Assembly: GCF_001598555.1 (NCBI RefSeq) | Contig: NZ_BCZE01000034.1 | Location: forward strand, 1 to 64,000 | Direction: 5' to 3' | DNA: 64,000 nucleotides | Source: Novosphingobium rosa NBRC 15208 | Lineage (GTDB): Bacteria; Pseudomonadota; Alphaproteobacteria; Sphingomonadales; Sphingomonadaceae | In this document: piece by piece, positions 36,479 through 45,547 of the stretch | Numbering within the stretch: position 1 is the stretch's first letter | Layout of the letters: the number at the start of each line of letters is the position of its first letter | The notes under the pieces: model-generated | Databases searched by the model: none | What the model was told of the DNA's origin: nothing | What the model saw: the letters and a program-made list of their open reading frames with translations, nothing else | Translations under genes and position numbers: made by a program

Positions 36479-37657
36479 TTATACCGCCTCGACAATCAGC
36501 GCGATGCCCTGACCGCCGCCGATGCACATGGTGGCCAGCCCATAGCGCCCGCCGACGCGATGCAGCTCATGCACCAGCTTGGTGGCGATGATCGCGCCTG
36601 TCGCGCCGATGGGATGGCCCAGCGAAATGCCGCTTCCATTGGGATTCACCTTCGCCGGATCGAAGCCCAATTCGCGCGAGACGGCGCAGGCCTGAGCGGC
36701 AAAGGCCTCGTTGGATTCGATCACATCGATATCACCGATGGTGAGGCCAGCCTTGGCCAGGGCATTGCGCGTGGCGGGCACCGGGCCGATGCCCATATGC
36801 GAGGGCTCCACGCCCGCATGACCATAAGCGACAATGCGGGCCAGGGGCGTGAGAGCAAGGGCATGAACCGATGCTTCACTGGCCAGCACCACCGCACCCG
36901 CACCGTCGTTGATGCCGCTGGCATTGCCCGCCGTCACGGTGCCCTCTTTCTTGAACACTGGCTTGAGCTTGCCAAAATTCTCCGCCGATGCATCGTGGCG
37001 GACATATTCGTCTGTGTCGAAGATCGTAAGGCCTTTGCGGCTCTTGATTTCGATTGGGACGATTTGACCGGCAAAACGACCTTCCTTGATGGCATGGGCG
37101 GCGCGCTGCTGGCTTTCCAGCGCCAGCGCATCCTGATCCTCGCGAGAAATGCCATAGCGCTCGGCAACGTTCTCGGCGGTGATGCCCATGTGGATCGCCT
37201 CGAAGGGATCGGTCAGCGCGCCGACCAGCCCATCCAACATGGCTGCGTCGCCCATCTTCTGGCCCCAGCGCATGGCAGGGGCGAAATAGGGCGCCCGGCT
37301 CATCACTTCGGCACCGGCACCCACAGCCAGATGATGGTCGCCCAGCATGATCGACTGGGCCGCTGAAACGATGGCCTGCATCCCGGAGCCGCACAGGCGG
37401 TTGACCGTATGCGCGGGGCTTTCCTTGGGAATACCGGCAAGGATTGCCGCAACCCTCGCGGCATAGGCATCGCGGGGTTCGGTGTGGATGACATTGCCAA
37501 GCACGAAGCTTTCGATGTCACCTGGAGCAAGGCCTGCACGCTCGATGGCGGCGCGCGTGACCAGCGCAGCCAGCTCTCCTGGTTTCTGGTCCTTGAGCGC
37601 TCCGCCGAAGCTGCCGATCGGGGCGCGGGCCGCGCCAACGATATAGACGGTCGTCAT
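36479..37657 (-). CDS. Acetyl-CoA C-acyltransferase (thiolase)
   Basis: The 392-residue protein has the three thiolase signatures: [11 protein letters not shown] with the acyl-carrying Cys89, GHPIGATGA with His348, and CIGGGQGIA with Cys378. It cleaves 3-ketoacyl-CoA to acetyl-CoA and a shortened acyl-CoA. The ATG at 37657 fits the family N-terminus ([14 protein letters not shown]); the frame extends 45 bases further into the preceding gene. It starts 16 bases after the bifunctional enzyme gene, as expected for a beta-oxidation operon. Whether it prefers long, short or ring-derived chains cannot be told. Confidence 0.93.
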   Translation of the reverse strand: MTTVYIVGAARAPIGSFGGALKDQKPGELAALVTRAAIERAGLAPGDIESFVLGNVIHTEPRDAYAARVAAILAGIPKESPAHTVNRLCGSGMQAIVSAAQSIMLGDHHLAVGAGAEVMSRAPYFAPAMRWGQKMGDAAMLDGLVGALTDPFEAIHMGITAENVAERYGISREDQDALALESQQRAAHAIKEGRFAGQIVPIEIKSRKGLTIFDTDEYVRHDASAENFGKLKPVFKKEGTVTAGNASGINDGAGAVVLASEASVHALALTPLARIVAYGHAGVEPSHMGIGPVPATRNALAKAGLTIGDIDVIESNEAFAAQACAVSRELGFDPAKVNPNGSGISLGHPIGATGAIIATKLVHELHRVGGRYGLATMCIGGGQGIALIVEAV

Positions 37658-37673
37658 GCTACTCTCCTGATAT

Positions 37674-39743
37674 TTATGCGTTAAGCGTCGAGAAAGCGGC
37701 ATCCTTGTCCGCCATGGTTGCGATCAGCGGAGCCGGAGCCCATGCCCAGCCATTGCGCCCCGCCGCCAAAGCGGCGATGCGTCGCGCCAGTTCAGGCGCG
37801 CCGATGCGGTCGGCTTGAAACAGCGGGCCACCCCTTTCCCTCGCAAAGCCGTAGCCATGCAGGAAGACCATATCGACATCGACCGGGCGGTAGGCGATCC
37901 CTTCGCCCACGATCCGCAGCCCCTCGTTGATAAGGGCGAGCAGGCAGCGTTCGACGATCTCCTCATCGCTGATGGCGCGGCGGGTCAGGCCGATCTCGGC
38001 GGAATAGTCGAGGATCAACGCTTCGATCTCGGGATCGGGTGAGGGCAAGCGGCCATCGGCATACAGATAGATGCCCTTGCCGGTCTTCTGCCCAAAACGG
38101 CCCAGCGCACAGATACGGTCGATCACGCCGGAATACGGTCGGTCAGGCTGCTCTGTGGCGCGGCGCTGGCGGATCGCCCAGCCGATGTCCTGCCCCACCA
38201 GATCCATCGTGCGGCACGGCCCCATGGCAAAGCCCCAGCGCTCCAGCGCGGTGTCGATCTGCTGGGGCAGGGCACCTTCCTCCAGCAGGAACCAGACCTG
38301 CCGCAAATATTCCTCGAACATGCGATTGCCGATAAAACCGTCACATACGCCCGAGACGACTGCCACCTTGCCAAGCCTTTTGCCGAGCGCCATGGCGGTG
38401 GCCAGCACATCGGGCGCGGTCTTTGCGCCCCGCACCACCTCCAGCAGCCGCATGATGTTGGCTGGCGAGAAGAAATGCAGGCCGACAACGCGCGAAGGAT
38501 CGGCCACGGCGTCCGCGATGCGGTCAAGATCGAGCGTGGAGGTGTTGCTGGCAAGAATGGCGTCGGGCCTTACGACGGTCTCGACGGCTTGCAGCACTGC
38601 GGTCTTCACCGCCATCTCCTCAAACACCGCCTCGATCACCAGATCGACCGGACCCAGAGCCTCATAGGCTGTGGCTCCGGTGAAGCGCGCGAGGCGGGCA
38701 TCAGCTTCATCGGCGCTGATGCGCCGCTTCTCGACATCGCGTGCCAGCGACTTGCCGATGATGTTCTGCGCGCGGGCCAGCGCGTCCTCGCGCAGTTCCA
38801 CCATGGTGACGGTCAGACCGGCGTTCAGCAAGGCGATGGCAATTCCGGTGCCCATGGTGCCGCCGCCGATGACGCCAACAGCCTCGATGGGGCGCAAGGG
38901 CAGATCGCGCGGCAGGCCGGGAATCCGTGCCGCCTGCCGTTCGCCCAGAAAGGCGTGACGCAGCGCCCCTGAGGCTTCGCTGAGGAGCAAGGCGGCAAAG
39001 ACACCGGCCTCATAGGCAAGACCCGCGCAGAGGTCCGACGTGATGTTTTCGACGCAGTCGACAATGGTCTGCGGGGCGTTGCCCAGCGTGGTACGGAGAC
39101 TGCCCCGCGCAGCCGTAACAGCGTTGGCCAGATCGTTGGGGGGAGGAAGCTCTCCCGTCCGGCGAGCGGGAAGGGCGGCATCGCCGCCAAAGTCCAGAGC
39201 CGCGGCGACGACATCGCCGTCGACGACCTTGTCCACCAGACCCAACGTCTTGGCACGCGCAGCCTGGATGGGCTTCCCAGAGAGCATGATCTCCAGCGCC
39301 GGACCGGCGCCGATCAGGCGGGGAAGCCGCTGGGTGCCTCCAGCGCCGGGCACAAGTCCCAGCGAAACTTCGGGCAGGCCCAGGCGCGCGGCGCGATGCG
39401 CGACACGGTAATGGCCGGCAAGCGCAAGTTCGAGGCCGCCGCCGAGCGCCGCGCCATGAATGGCCATGATGACGGGCTTGGGCGAGGCTTCGATCCGGTT
39501 GACAAGGTCGCGCAAATCGACCGCGATGTTGCGCCGCGCAAACTCCGTGATGTCTGCGCCGCAGCAGAAGAATGAGCCGGCGCCGGCGATCACAATGACC
39601 GAGCAGGTGGCATCCTGTAAGCCCGCCTCAAAAGCCTCAAGGATCGATCGGACATGCCCATTGGCGACGGAAAGGGCATTGACCGCGCCGTTTTCCATGG
39701 TCAGCAGCAGGGTCGCGCCGTGACGGGTAGCAACAACACTCAT
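37674..39743 (-). CDS. Bifunctional enoyl-CoA hydratase / 3-hydroxyacyl-CoA dehydrogenase
   Basis: The 689-residue protein has an N-terminal crotonase domain (about 1-180) with both hydratase glutamates present in GGGLELAL and LPEVSLG, followed by a linker and a 3-hydroxyacyl-CoA dehydrogenase domain with the NAD motif GVIGGGTMGTGIA near residue 287 and the C-terminal dehydrogenase repeats. It resembles FadJ/FadB-type enzymes and performs hydration and oxidation in beta-oxidation. GGAGAA lies before the ATG. It starts 18 bases after the acyl-CoA dehydrogenase stop. Confidence 0.93.
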   Translation of the reverse strand: MSVVATRHGATLLLTMENGAVNALSVANGHVRSILEAFEAGLQDATCSVIVIAGAGSFFCCGADITEFARRNIAVDLRDLVNRIEASPKPVIMAIHGAALGGGLELALAGHYRVAHRAARLGLPEVSLGLVPGAGGTQRLPRLIGAGPALEIMLSGKPIQAARAKTLGLVDKVVDGDVVAAALDFGGDAALPARRTGELPPPNDLANAVTAARGSLRTTLGNAPQTIVDCVENITSDLCAGLAYEAGVFAALLLSEASGALRHAFLGERQAARIPGLPRDLPLRPIEAVGVIGGGTMGTGIAIALLNAGLTVTMVELREDALARAQNIIGKSLARDVEKRRISADEADARLARFTGATAYEALGPVDLVIEAVFEEMAVKTAVLQAVETVVRPDAILASNTSTLDLDRIADAVADPSRVVGLHFFSPANIMRLLEVVRGAKTAPDVLATAMALGKRLGKVAVVSGVCDGFIGNRMFEEYLRQVWFLLEEGALPQQIDTALERWGFAMGPCRTMDLVGQDIGWAIRQRRATEQPDRPYSGVIDRICALGRFGQKTGKGIYLYADGRLPSPDPEIEALILDYSAEIGLTRRAISDEEIVERCLLALINEGLRIVGEGIAYRPVDVDMVFLHGYGFARERGGPLFQADRIGAPELARRIAALAAGRNGWAWAPAPLIATMADKDAAFSTLNA

Positions 39744-39761
39744 GATGAATTCTCCGATGGA

Positions 39762-41498
39762 TCAAAATGCCTCGGCGGGCAGCAGGAACAGCGACGCTGA
39801 CCCGGCAGAGAGCTTCGCCGCCAGACCTTCCGCCTGGGGAAGGATGCGGCGAACATAGAACTGGGCGACGGCACGCTTGGCAGTATGCTGCGGCGTATCA
39901 CCGGGCACGGCCGCCATACGGGCCCACATCCACCCCATTGCCACCAGCGCGAAGAGGCGAAGATAATCCACCGCCGCACCGCTTGCTTCCTCGGCATCCG
40001 CGTCCTTGAGGGCTGCGGTGGCGTCACGCAGAAGCGCCAGTGCCTGACCGACCGCGGCAGCGACCTCGCCGACATCTCCCGCTGCCGCGGCGAGATCGGT
40101 GTCGATCCGCGCAAAGAAGTCTGCGACGACCTTGCCGTCGTCCATCCCAAGCTTGCGGCCCACAAGGTCAATGGCCTGCACGCCATTGGTGCCCTCGTAG
40201 ATCTGGGCGATGCGAGCATCACGGACGAATTGCTCCATCCCCCATTCACGGATGTAGCCATGGCCGCCAAAGACCTGCTGAGCCTGGACGGCGCCTTCAA
40301 AGCCCAGATCGGTGAAGCCCGCCTTGATCACCGGCGTCAGCAGCGCGACCAAGGCGTCCGATCTCGCGCGCTCTGCGGCATCGGCGTGGCGCTGCGCGCG
40401 GTCGAGATGCAGCGCGGTCCAGCCGGCCAGAGCGCGCCCGCCCTCGACGAAACTGCGCACCTCCAGCAGCATGCGGCGCACATCGCCATGTTCGATAATC
40501 GGTACGCAGCTGCGCTTACCGTCGGCGCTCCGGCCCTGCAGGCGCTCGCGCGCATAGGCGGCGGCTTGGCTGTAGGCGCCGCCTGCCTGGCCCAAGCCCT
40601 GAATGCCCACCATCAGCCTTTCGGCGTTCATCATGGTAAACATGGCGGCGAGGCCCCGGTTGGGCTCACCCACGAGCCAGCCGATGGCACCATCGTAATT
40701 CATCACGCAGGTCGGCTGGGCATGGATGCCCATCTTCTTTTCCAGCGCGCCCACCGACAGCGTGTTACGCAGCGTATGGCCGCCTGATGTATCGGGCAGG
40801 AATTTTGGCACGAGAAACAGGCTGATACCCTTCACCCCTGCCGGAGCATCGGGCAGGCGCGCCAGCACCAGATGCACCACGTTGCCGCCAAAATCATGAT
40901 CGCCCGAAGAGATGAAAATCTTCGTTCCGGTGACGGCGAAGCGATCCTCGCTCAGAGGCTCCGCCTTGGTCTTGAGCAGGGCCAGATCGGTGCCGGCACC
41001 GCTTTCCGTCAGGGCCATGGCACCGGTCCAGGCGCCGCTGGTGAGATGGGGTAGATAGGTGGCTTTGAGGTCATCGCGGGCATGGGCGGCAATGGCTTCG
41101 GCGGCGCCGCGCGTCAGGCCGGCGAAGAGCCCGAAGGACATGTTTGTCGCCGAGAGCATCTCGTCGAGCCAGAGCTGAAGGATAAAGGGCAACCCTTGCC
41201 CGCCAAATTCGGGATGGGCCGACAGCGAGGTCCAGCCGGCCTCGGTGAACCCATGCCAAGCCTGAGCGAAGCCCGGAGGGGTGATGACCTCTCCGTCCTT
41301 GAGCGAACAGCCGTGTTCGTCACCCTCGCGGTTAATCGGCTGAAGGCGCTCGGCACAATAACGTCCAGCTTCTTCCAGGACTGCTTCGGCAAGGGTTGCG
41401 TCAACCTCAATGCCCAACTCACCCATGGCTTCGTCGAAGTTCAGAACCTCGCCGAGCAGGAAACGGTAATCCTCAATGGGGGGCTGGTAGGGCTGCAT
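39762..41498 (-). CDS. Acyl-CoA dehydrogenase with extended C-terminus
   Basis: The 578-residue flavoprotein carries ALTESGAGTDLA, the FISSGDHDFGGNVVHLVLAR insert typical for the longer family, GALEKKMGIHAQPTC and IYEGTNGVQAIDLVGRKL with the catalytic Glu. The length and the C-terminal helical extension place it with the DmdC-like or AidB-like long acyl-CoA dehydrogenases rather than with the 380-residue enzymes. It forms the trans-2-enoyl-CoA and passes electrons to ETF. Two adjacent ATG codons exist (41501 and 41498); GGAGAGG fits the second. First enzyme of the operon, 95 bases after the TetR gene. Confidence 0.92.
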   Translation of the reverse strand: MQPYQPPIEDYRFLLGEVLNFDEAMGELGIEVDATLAEAVLEEAGRYCAERLQPINREGDEHGCSLKDGEVITPPGFAQAWHGFTEAGWTSLSAHPEFGGQGLPFILQLWLDEMLSATNMSFGLFAGLTRGAAEAIAAHARDDLKATYLPHLTSGAWTGAMALTESGAGTDLALLKTKAEPLSEDRFAVTGTKIFISSGDHDFGGNVVHLVLARLPDAPAGVKGISLFLVPKFLPDTSGGHTLRNTLSVGALEKKMGIHAQPTCVMNYDGAIGWLVGEPNRGLAAMFTMMNAERLMVGIQGLGQAGGAYSQAAAYARERLQGRSADGKRSCVPIIEHGDVRRMLLEVRSFVEGGRALAGWTALHLDRAQRHADAAERARSDALVALLTPVIKAGFTDLGFEGAVQAQQVFGGHGYIREWGMEQFVRDARIAQIYEGTNGVQAIDLVGRKLGMDDGKVVADFFARIDTDLAAAAGDVGEVAAAVGQALALLRDATAALKDADAEEASGAAVDYLRLFALVAMGWMWARMAAVPGDTPQHTAKRAVAQFYVRRILPQAEGLAAKLSAGSASLFLLPAEAF

Positions 41499-41593
41499 CA
41501 TCGTTCCTCTCCAAAGATGAGAATCGAGTACACCAAACACTTGTTACAATCAACTGTGCGACGAGTTTGCCTGCGGGAAGCGCGCCAGGCCTA

Positions 41594-42202
41594 TCAGCCG
41601 TGCCGGAAAATCAGAGCTATCTGGCGCCCGATCCCCGCAGGGGACAGGCGGCCTTCGCGATACCACGTCGAGGCATTGTTGAGCTGTGAGAGCAGCGCAT
41701 TACGATAAATCGAGCGGTCCATATCTGCCGGGAGAGGCAGAGCTTCGATCAGATGGCGGAAAACGTCCTCGAAGGCATCGCGCCGAGCGATCAACTTGGC
41801 CCTTGTGGCTGGAGGAACCTCCCGGAAGTCATTCATCATCGGCAAGGTCAGCGAATCGGGATCGAGTTGTATTTGCGCAAGAGCGACGCAAGCGGCCTCA
41901 AAGCGATCCCAAGGATCAGTGTGGCGGCTGATTTCACCTTCGATGCGATGCTGGGCTGCGTCCAGAGCGCCATTGTGCAATTCGATGAAAAGCACGTCCT
42001 TCGATTTGATGTGATGATAAAGCGAGCCGCCCAACATGCCCGCTTGCTCGCCGATGTCGCGCATGGAAGTCCCGCGGTAGCCTTTTTGCGCAAAGAGTTG
42101 CGCCGCGATCTCAACGACCTGCCGCCGACGTTCGGAGCCCTTGATCTCGATTCTCGGGTCCGAAAGTTCATTGGGTACATCTTGCTTCTCAGCAGTCATC
42201 AT
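41594..42202 (-). CDS. TetR-family regulator, probably of the beta-oxidation operon
   Basis: The 202-residue protein has a TetR helix-turn-helix (RRQVVEIAAQLFAQKGYRGTSMRDIGEQAG segment, LYHHIKSKDVLF) and a C-terminal ligand domain resembling the KstR2-like type (FEAACVALAQIQLD, PADMDRSIYRNALLSQLNNAS). KstR2-type regulators answer to CoA thioesters. It precedes the acyl-CoA dehydrogenase gene in the same direction, so it likely represses the operon. No box A or box B occurs in this block, which agrees with separate control. Confidence 0.9.
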   Translation of the reverse strand: MMTAEKQDVPNELSDPRIEIKGSERRRQVVEIAAQLFAQKGYRGTSMRDIGEQAGMLGGSLYHHIKSKDVLFIELHNGALDAAQHRIEGEISRHTDPWDRFEAACVALAQIQLDPDSLTLPMMNDFREVPPATRAKLIARRDAFEDVFRHLIEALPLPADMDRSIYRNALLSQLNNASTWYREGRLSPAGIGRQIALIFRHG

Positions 42203-42216
42203 TCATCCACGGCCAG

Positions 42217-42275
42217 CTTGAGCGGGCAAAAGCAATATGGCTGTTTTCAATAAACCGCAAATTGTCCCGCTCAAG
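42217..42275. promoter_or_regulatory. Long inverted repeat before the TetR gene
   Basis: CTTGAGCGGG (42217-42226) and CCCGCTCAAG (42266-42275) are perfect 10-base arms 39 bases apart, just upstream of the TetR start and after the hydrolase stop. They may be paired operator halves for TetR or an open-loop terminator; the sequence does not decide. Confidence 0.4.
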
Positions 42276-42287
42276 CCATTGTGGTCA

Positions 42288-43406
42288 TCAGCCGAGCTTC
42301 TTCCTTGTGAGAAAGGCGGACATCACATCGGCCACCGCAATGTTGTTGAGGTCGGAGAAGGGGAAATGAGTGTTGCCGTGTATCCCGATCTCGGGAAGGT
42401 GAATGACGGTCACATCCCCTCCATGGCGGTTGACGGCATCGCGCCAAAGGCGCGCCATCTCCAGACGCGCACGCCAACCGTCCGCGCCCGGATTGGGGTC
42501 CGGCTTGGCTGGAATGAAATCACCATAGACGATGAGAATAGGAATCCTGGTGAGCATCCGGAATTCTTCGAGGGGGGCTTCGATGGGCTCGATCGGACCG
42601 GATGAACTAGCGATTGGAGCGGGCAATTCACCGGGGGGAAAGGCAAAATTGCTGCCGGGTTCGAAGGAAACGATACCGTGTACATTGTGGTTGTGCATGG
42701 CCGTCTGCCAGCCAAGCCCGCCGCTGTGTGAATGCGTGACCAGCACGCCAGGGCCAATGCGGTCGAACAGAGCGACGATGGCATCAGAGGTGATCTTGAG
42801 ATCGAACGGCCCCGTGCTGGGCGACATCTGCCGAAAATACTGATTGAGCGCTTCGGGATCGCGGGAAAATTGAACACCCGGATTGTAGTCGGGCCAGACG
42901 CCGACGCGAAAAGTATCGAACCAGCGCTGGTCGTCAGGCGTGGTGCTGATCGGCGCGGCCTGTGTGGTGCGCCCGGCGCGACCTCGGCGTGGCTGATCGA
43001 TCAGATAGACGCTGTGCTTGCGGCGCAGAAAGATGTTTTGGAACCCTTCGCGGCCATCTGGTGTGGTTTCCCAGGTCTTGGAAAACTGGCCGATGCCATG
43101 CCAGAACACCAGCGGCAGCGGCTTGGCCCCTACCGGTTTCTGGTAGAAGATGTAGGCGTGGTCACCATGCAGGGTTTGCCCTGTGGTGCCTTGCGCATAG
43201 TGGTCGACCGTGCCGGGACTGGTGACGATGCTGCCGCCTGCGGCGAAGCTGCCCTGCTCGTCAATCACCAGTGGCGCGCGTGCTGCACCCGCAACGGGCG
43301 CGCCAGCGGCGGCAGTCGCAAACCCGGAGGCTGCCATCCCGGCCGCCGCCGCCCCGGTCGCTGAACGAGACAGCAGTGATCGCCGCGAAAGGGAAATGTC
43401 CTGCAT
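42288..43406 (-). CDS. Tat-exported alpha/beta hydrolase, third paralog
   Basis: The 372-residue protein starts with SLSRRSLLSRS and an Ala-rich hydrophobic stretch, a clear twin-arginine signal. The nucleophile motif is THSHS (Ser226), where its paralogs have SQG; the terminal GNTHFPFSDLNN carries the histidine. It shares GDHAYIFYQKP, GREGFQNIFLRRK and LIDQPRRGRAG with the genes at 20017 and 26916. It acts in the periplasm, probably on an ester or lactone. AAGGA precedes the ATG. It lies after the Sec carboxylesterase gene on the same strand and may be co-expressed with it. Confidence 0.86.
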   Translation of the reverse strand: MQDISLSRRSLLSRSATGAAAAGMAASGFATAAAGAPVAGAARAPLVIDEQGSFAAGGSIVTSPGTVDHYAQGTTGQTLHGDHAYIFYQKPVGAKPLPLVFWHGIGQFSKTWETTPDGREGFQNIFLRRKHSVYLIDQPRRGRAGRTTQAAPISTTPDDQRWFDTFRVGVWPDYNPGVQFSRDPEALNQYFRQMSPSTGPFDLKITSDAIVALFDRIGPGVLVTHSHSGGLGWQTAMHNHNVHGIVSFEPGSNFAFPPGELPAPIASSSGPIEPIEAPLEEFRMLTRIPILIVYGDFIPAKPDPNPGADGWRARLEMARLWRDAVNRHGGDVTVIHLPEIGIHGNTHFPFSDLNNIAVADVMSAFLTRKKLG

Positions 43407-43427
43407 TGTTGAGCATCCTTGAATGAT

Positions 43428-43457
43428 GCTGATCGCTCCACGAGGCGGGCGATCAGC
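43428..43457 (-). terminator. Hairpin between carboxylesterase and alpha/beta hydrolase genes
   Basis: Nine-base arms GCTGATCGC and GCGATCAGC enclose 12 bases. It follows the carboxylesterase stop by 43 bases on the minus strand; no T tract is present, so it may only weaken transcription into the hydrolase gene. Confidence 0.45.
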
Positions 43458-43499
43458 TTGTCCCTGTTTGTCTGTCCAATATTTCTCAGGGACGCGATG

Positions 43500-45089
43500 T
43501 TAGCGTGGTATTACCGAGCCGTCCGCTTTTTCGGTGGCGTCAAGCCGAGCCTTGCGGGGATCGGCCTCCCCGACCGCTGTCCCGTCGGCGCGGAAATCCA
43601 TGATCATGTCACCGGCAGGGGTGTAGGCCTGCCATGTCGGCATGCCTTCGCCGTCAGGCTTTCCAGTCCTGGCAAAATTTGCCCAATAGCGATTCATCGT
43701 CCGGGCGACCGCCTCGTCCTTTGCCGTGGGTTGGCTACCGGGTCGGCTCTGGAGTGTGTCGAAGACGAAAGGCAGTTCGGAGGCATGCGGCGCCCCCTCT
43801 TTGAAGCGATCGCGCATGGCGTCGGCGACATAGGAGAAACGATAGATATAGGCAGGCGCGCCCTTGGCGGCATAGGCCGCCGCGGTCAGGCGTGCAGGTT
43901 CCGCCCACACCCGGTCGGTGATCGCCATTGTGAGCAGTTCGGCCAGCGGGCGATCCCCCGCCGGATCGTAAGCGGCCATCGCCGCCTGCTTGCCGGACTT
44001 GAATTGGGAGAAAAGCTCATCCTTGGACGAGGCGGCCAGGAATCCTCCGGTGACCTCGGCGCTGTTGGAACCGATCACCAGCGGGACGACGGTCTGCTGC
44101 CCCTTGCGATAGGCCTGCTCGGCGGTTTGCGTCACGATCGTGCCATCGACAATCGGCCCGGGGTAGATCCGCGCGCCATCCTTGCCGTCGGTTTCGAGTC
44201 CGCCATCGAGGATCTGGTCGGCGGGCAGTGCACGCAGATTGGCCAGCGCGGCCGGATCAGTGCCCTCGATCTTCTGCCTGCGGGCGAAGTTGATCCCGGT
44301 GGTCTGTGCCGACACCGGATAGTTGGGATCGGCATTGTCCTTGCTCATTGGTCGCCCGGTCAGGGTGCCGTCGCGGCCGCCCCCGGATTCGATAATCGCC
44401 TTGTTGAACAGGCCCCGTGCAGCCGGCGAGGTCAGCAGGGTGTGAACCGAAACTCCGCCGGCGGATTCACCGAAGATGGTGACATTCTCCGGATCGCCTC
44501 CAAAAGCCGCCACATTGCGCCGCACCCATTTCAGCGCGGCGATCTGGTCCATATAGGCATAATTGCCTTTGGGCTCATCGGGGTGTTCCTTGCTCAGCGC
44601 AGGGAAAGCGAAGAAGCCGAAGCGCCCGAGACGGTAATTGATCGTGATGAGCATCACGCCCTGCCGCGCAAACTGAGCGCCGGAATAGGTCGGATCGGCA
44701 CCGCTTCCGAACAGGAAGGCGCCGCCGTAGATCCAGACCATGACGGGAAGCTTGCGTCCCGGCTCGCTCTGGGCCGGGCGCCAGATGTTGAGGAACAGGC
44801 AATCCTCGGATTTTGGACGGGCCGAAGGGGGGCCGAAGGCCACCTGCGCGCAATCGGCGCCGAAGCTTGTGGCATCCCGTTCGCCCTGCCAGGGCTCGAC
44901 GGGCTGAGGCGGGCGCCAGCGCCAGGCACCCACCGGAGGCGCGGCGAAGGGAATGCCCTTGTAGCTGGTCACGCCATCCTGGGTGGAGCCGCGCAGCGCG
45001 CCATCGGGCAGGGTGACCGTTTGCGCATGGGCGGGGGACAGAGCGGACAGGCCGCAGGCAAGCAGGAAGAGACGAGACAGCCGGTTCAT
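43500..45089 (-). CDS. Sec-exported type-B carboxylesterase
   Basis: The 529-residue protein has a Sec signal (cleavage after AHA, residue 22). It shows EDCLFLNIW, WIYGGAFLFGSG at the oxyanion hole, FGESAGG with Ser209 and GAPHASELPFVF with His435, the full type-B carboxylesterase set. It cleaves esters in the periplasm. The ATG at 45089 has AGGA at good distance; the frame runs up to 45287 without coding character. Third type-B esterase of the window, and the only one under box B control. Confidence 0.9.
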   Translation of the reverse strand: MNRLSRLFLLACGLSALSPAHAQTVTLPDGALRGSTQDGVTSYKGIPFAAPPVGAWRWRPPQPVEPWQGERDATSFGADCAQVAFGPPSARPKSEDCLFLNIWRPAQSEPGRKLPVMVWIYGGAFLFGSGADPTYSGAQFARQGVMLITINYRLGRFGFFAFPALSKEHPDEPKGNYAYMDQIAALKWVRRNVAAFGGDPENVTIFGESAGGVSVHTLLTSPAARGLFNKAIIESGGGRDGTLTGRPMSKDNADPNYPVSAQTTGINFARRQKIEGTDPAALANLRALPADQILDGGLETDGKDGARIYPGPIVDGTIVTQTAEQAYRKGQQTVVPLVIGSNSAEVTGGFLAASSKDELFSQFKSGKQAAMAAYDPAGDRPLAELLTMAITDRVWAEPARLTAAAYAAKGAPAYIYRFSYVADAMRDRFKEGAPHASELPFVFDTLQSRPGSQPTAKDEAVARTMNRYWANFARTGKPDGEGMPTWQAYTPAGDMIMDFRADGTAVGEADPRKARLDATEKADGSVIPR

Positions 45090-45547
45090 AGCATGGTCCT
45101 GCGCAAGAGAGGGTGGTGGCCGGGCAGTACCGTCGCACCAGTCCTGGGCCGATGGCCAAATGACTGGCCGGGATGAACTGCTGGGTCCGCGTGACGAAAC
45201 GCTCTTGCAGGTGCCAGCCTGGCTTCGTGCTGGCTGCGTCCTGCCGGTTTGGCGGCAATTGCTGCCATCACACTGCCCCCTGCTCAAGAGCCCGACGCAA
45301 GGTCAGGCCTCTCCAATCTCCACGTAAGCCCGATCCTAACAGGGCCGAACGTTTTGATTAGAGGGGAGCATCGGCATAGCGTCATAAGGCTGGCTAATGA
45401 ATGCCGCGCAGACATGGGTGGCGCACCGTCTCGGGTCAACCGCCGTGAAGCGGCGGTCCTGCCTTACCTGCCATGCTTCCATGTGAGTGGAGGGCGGCGC
45501 AACGTGAAGTCGCAACATTCGACGCGCGCCGTCACCCGCTTGGCCTG
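45090..45547. other. Promoter region of the Sec carboxylesterase gene
   Basis: Apart from the double box B at 45357-45398 nothing was recognised in this 458-base gap between the esterase start and the crotonase stop. Confidence 0.4.
45357..45398. promoter_or_regulatory. Double box B before the Sec carboxylesterase gene
   Basis: Read on the minus strand, ATTAG-N5-CTTAT (45398-45384) is followed by a CTAAT half (45361-45357) exactly 27 bases after the previous right half, the same phasing as at the other promoters. It lies about 270 bases before the start codon, so the leader would be long. Confidence 0.6.

Noticed and set aside
35567..37366. A 599-codon plus-strand frame opposite the ETF and thiolase genes
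   Set aside because: It is histidine- and glycine-rich as is typical of antisense frames, and ETF and thiolase motifs are unambiguous on the other strand.
43419..45176. A 585-codon plus-strand frame opposite the Sec carboxylesterase gene
   Set aside because: Antisense shadow; the esterase triad is complete on the minus strand.
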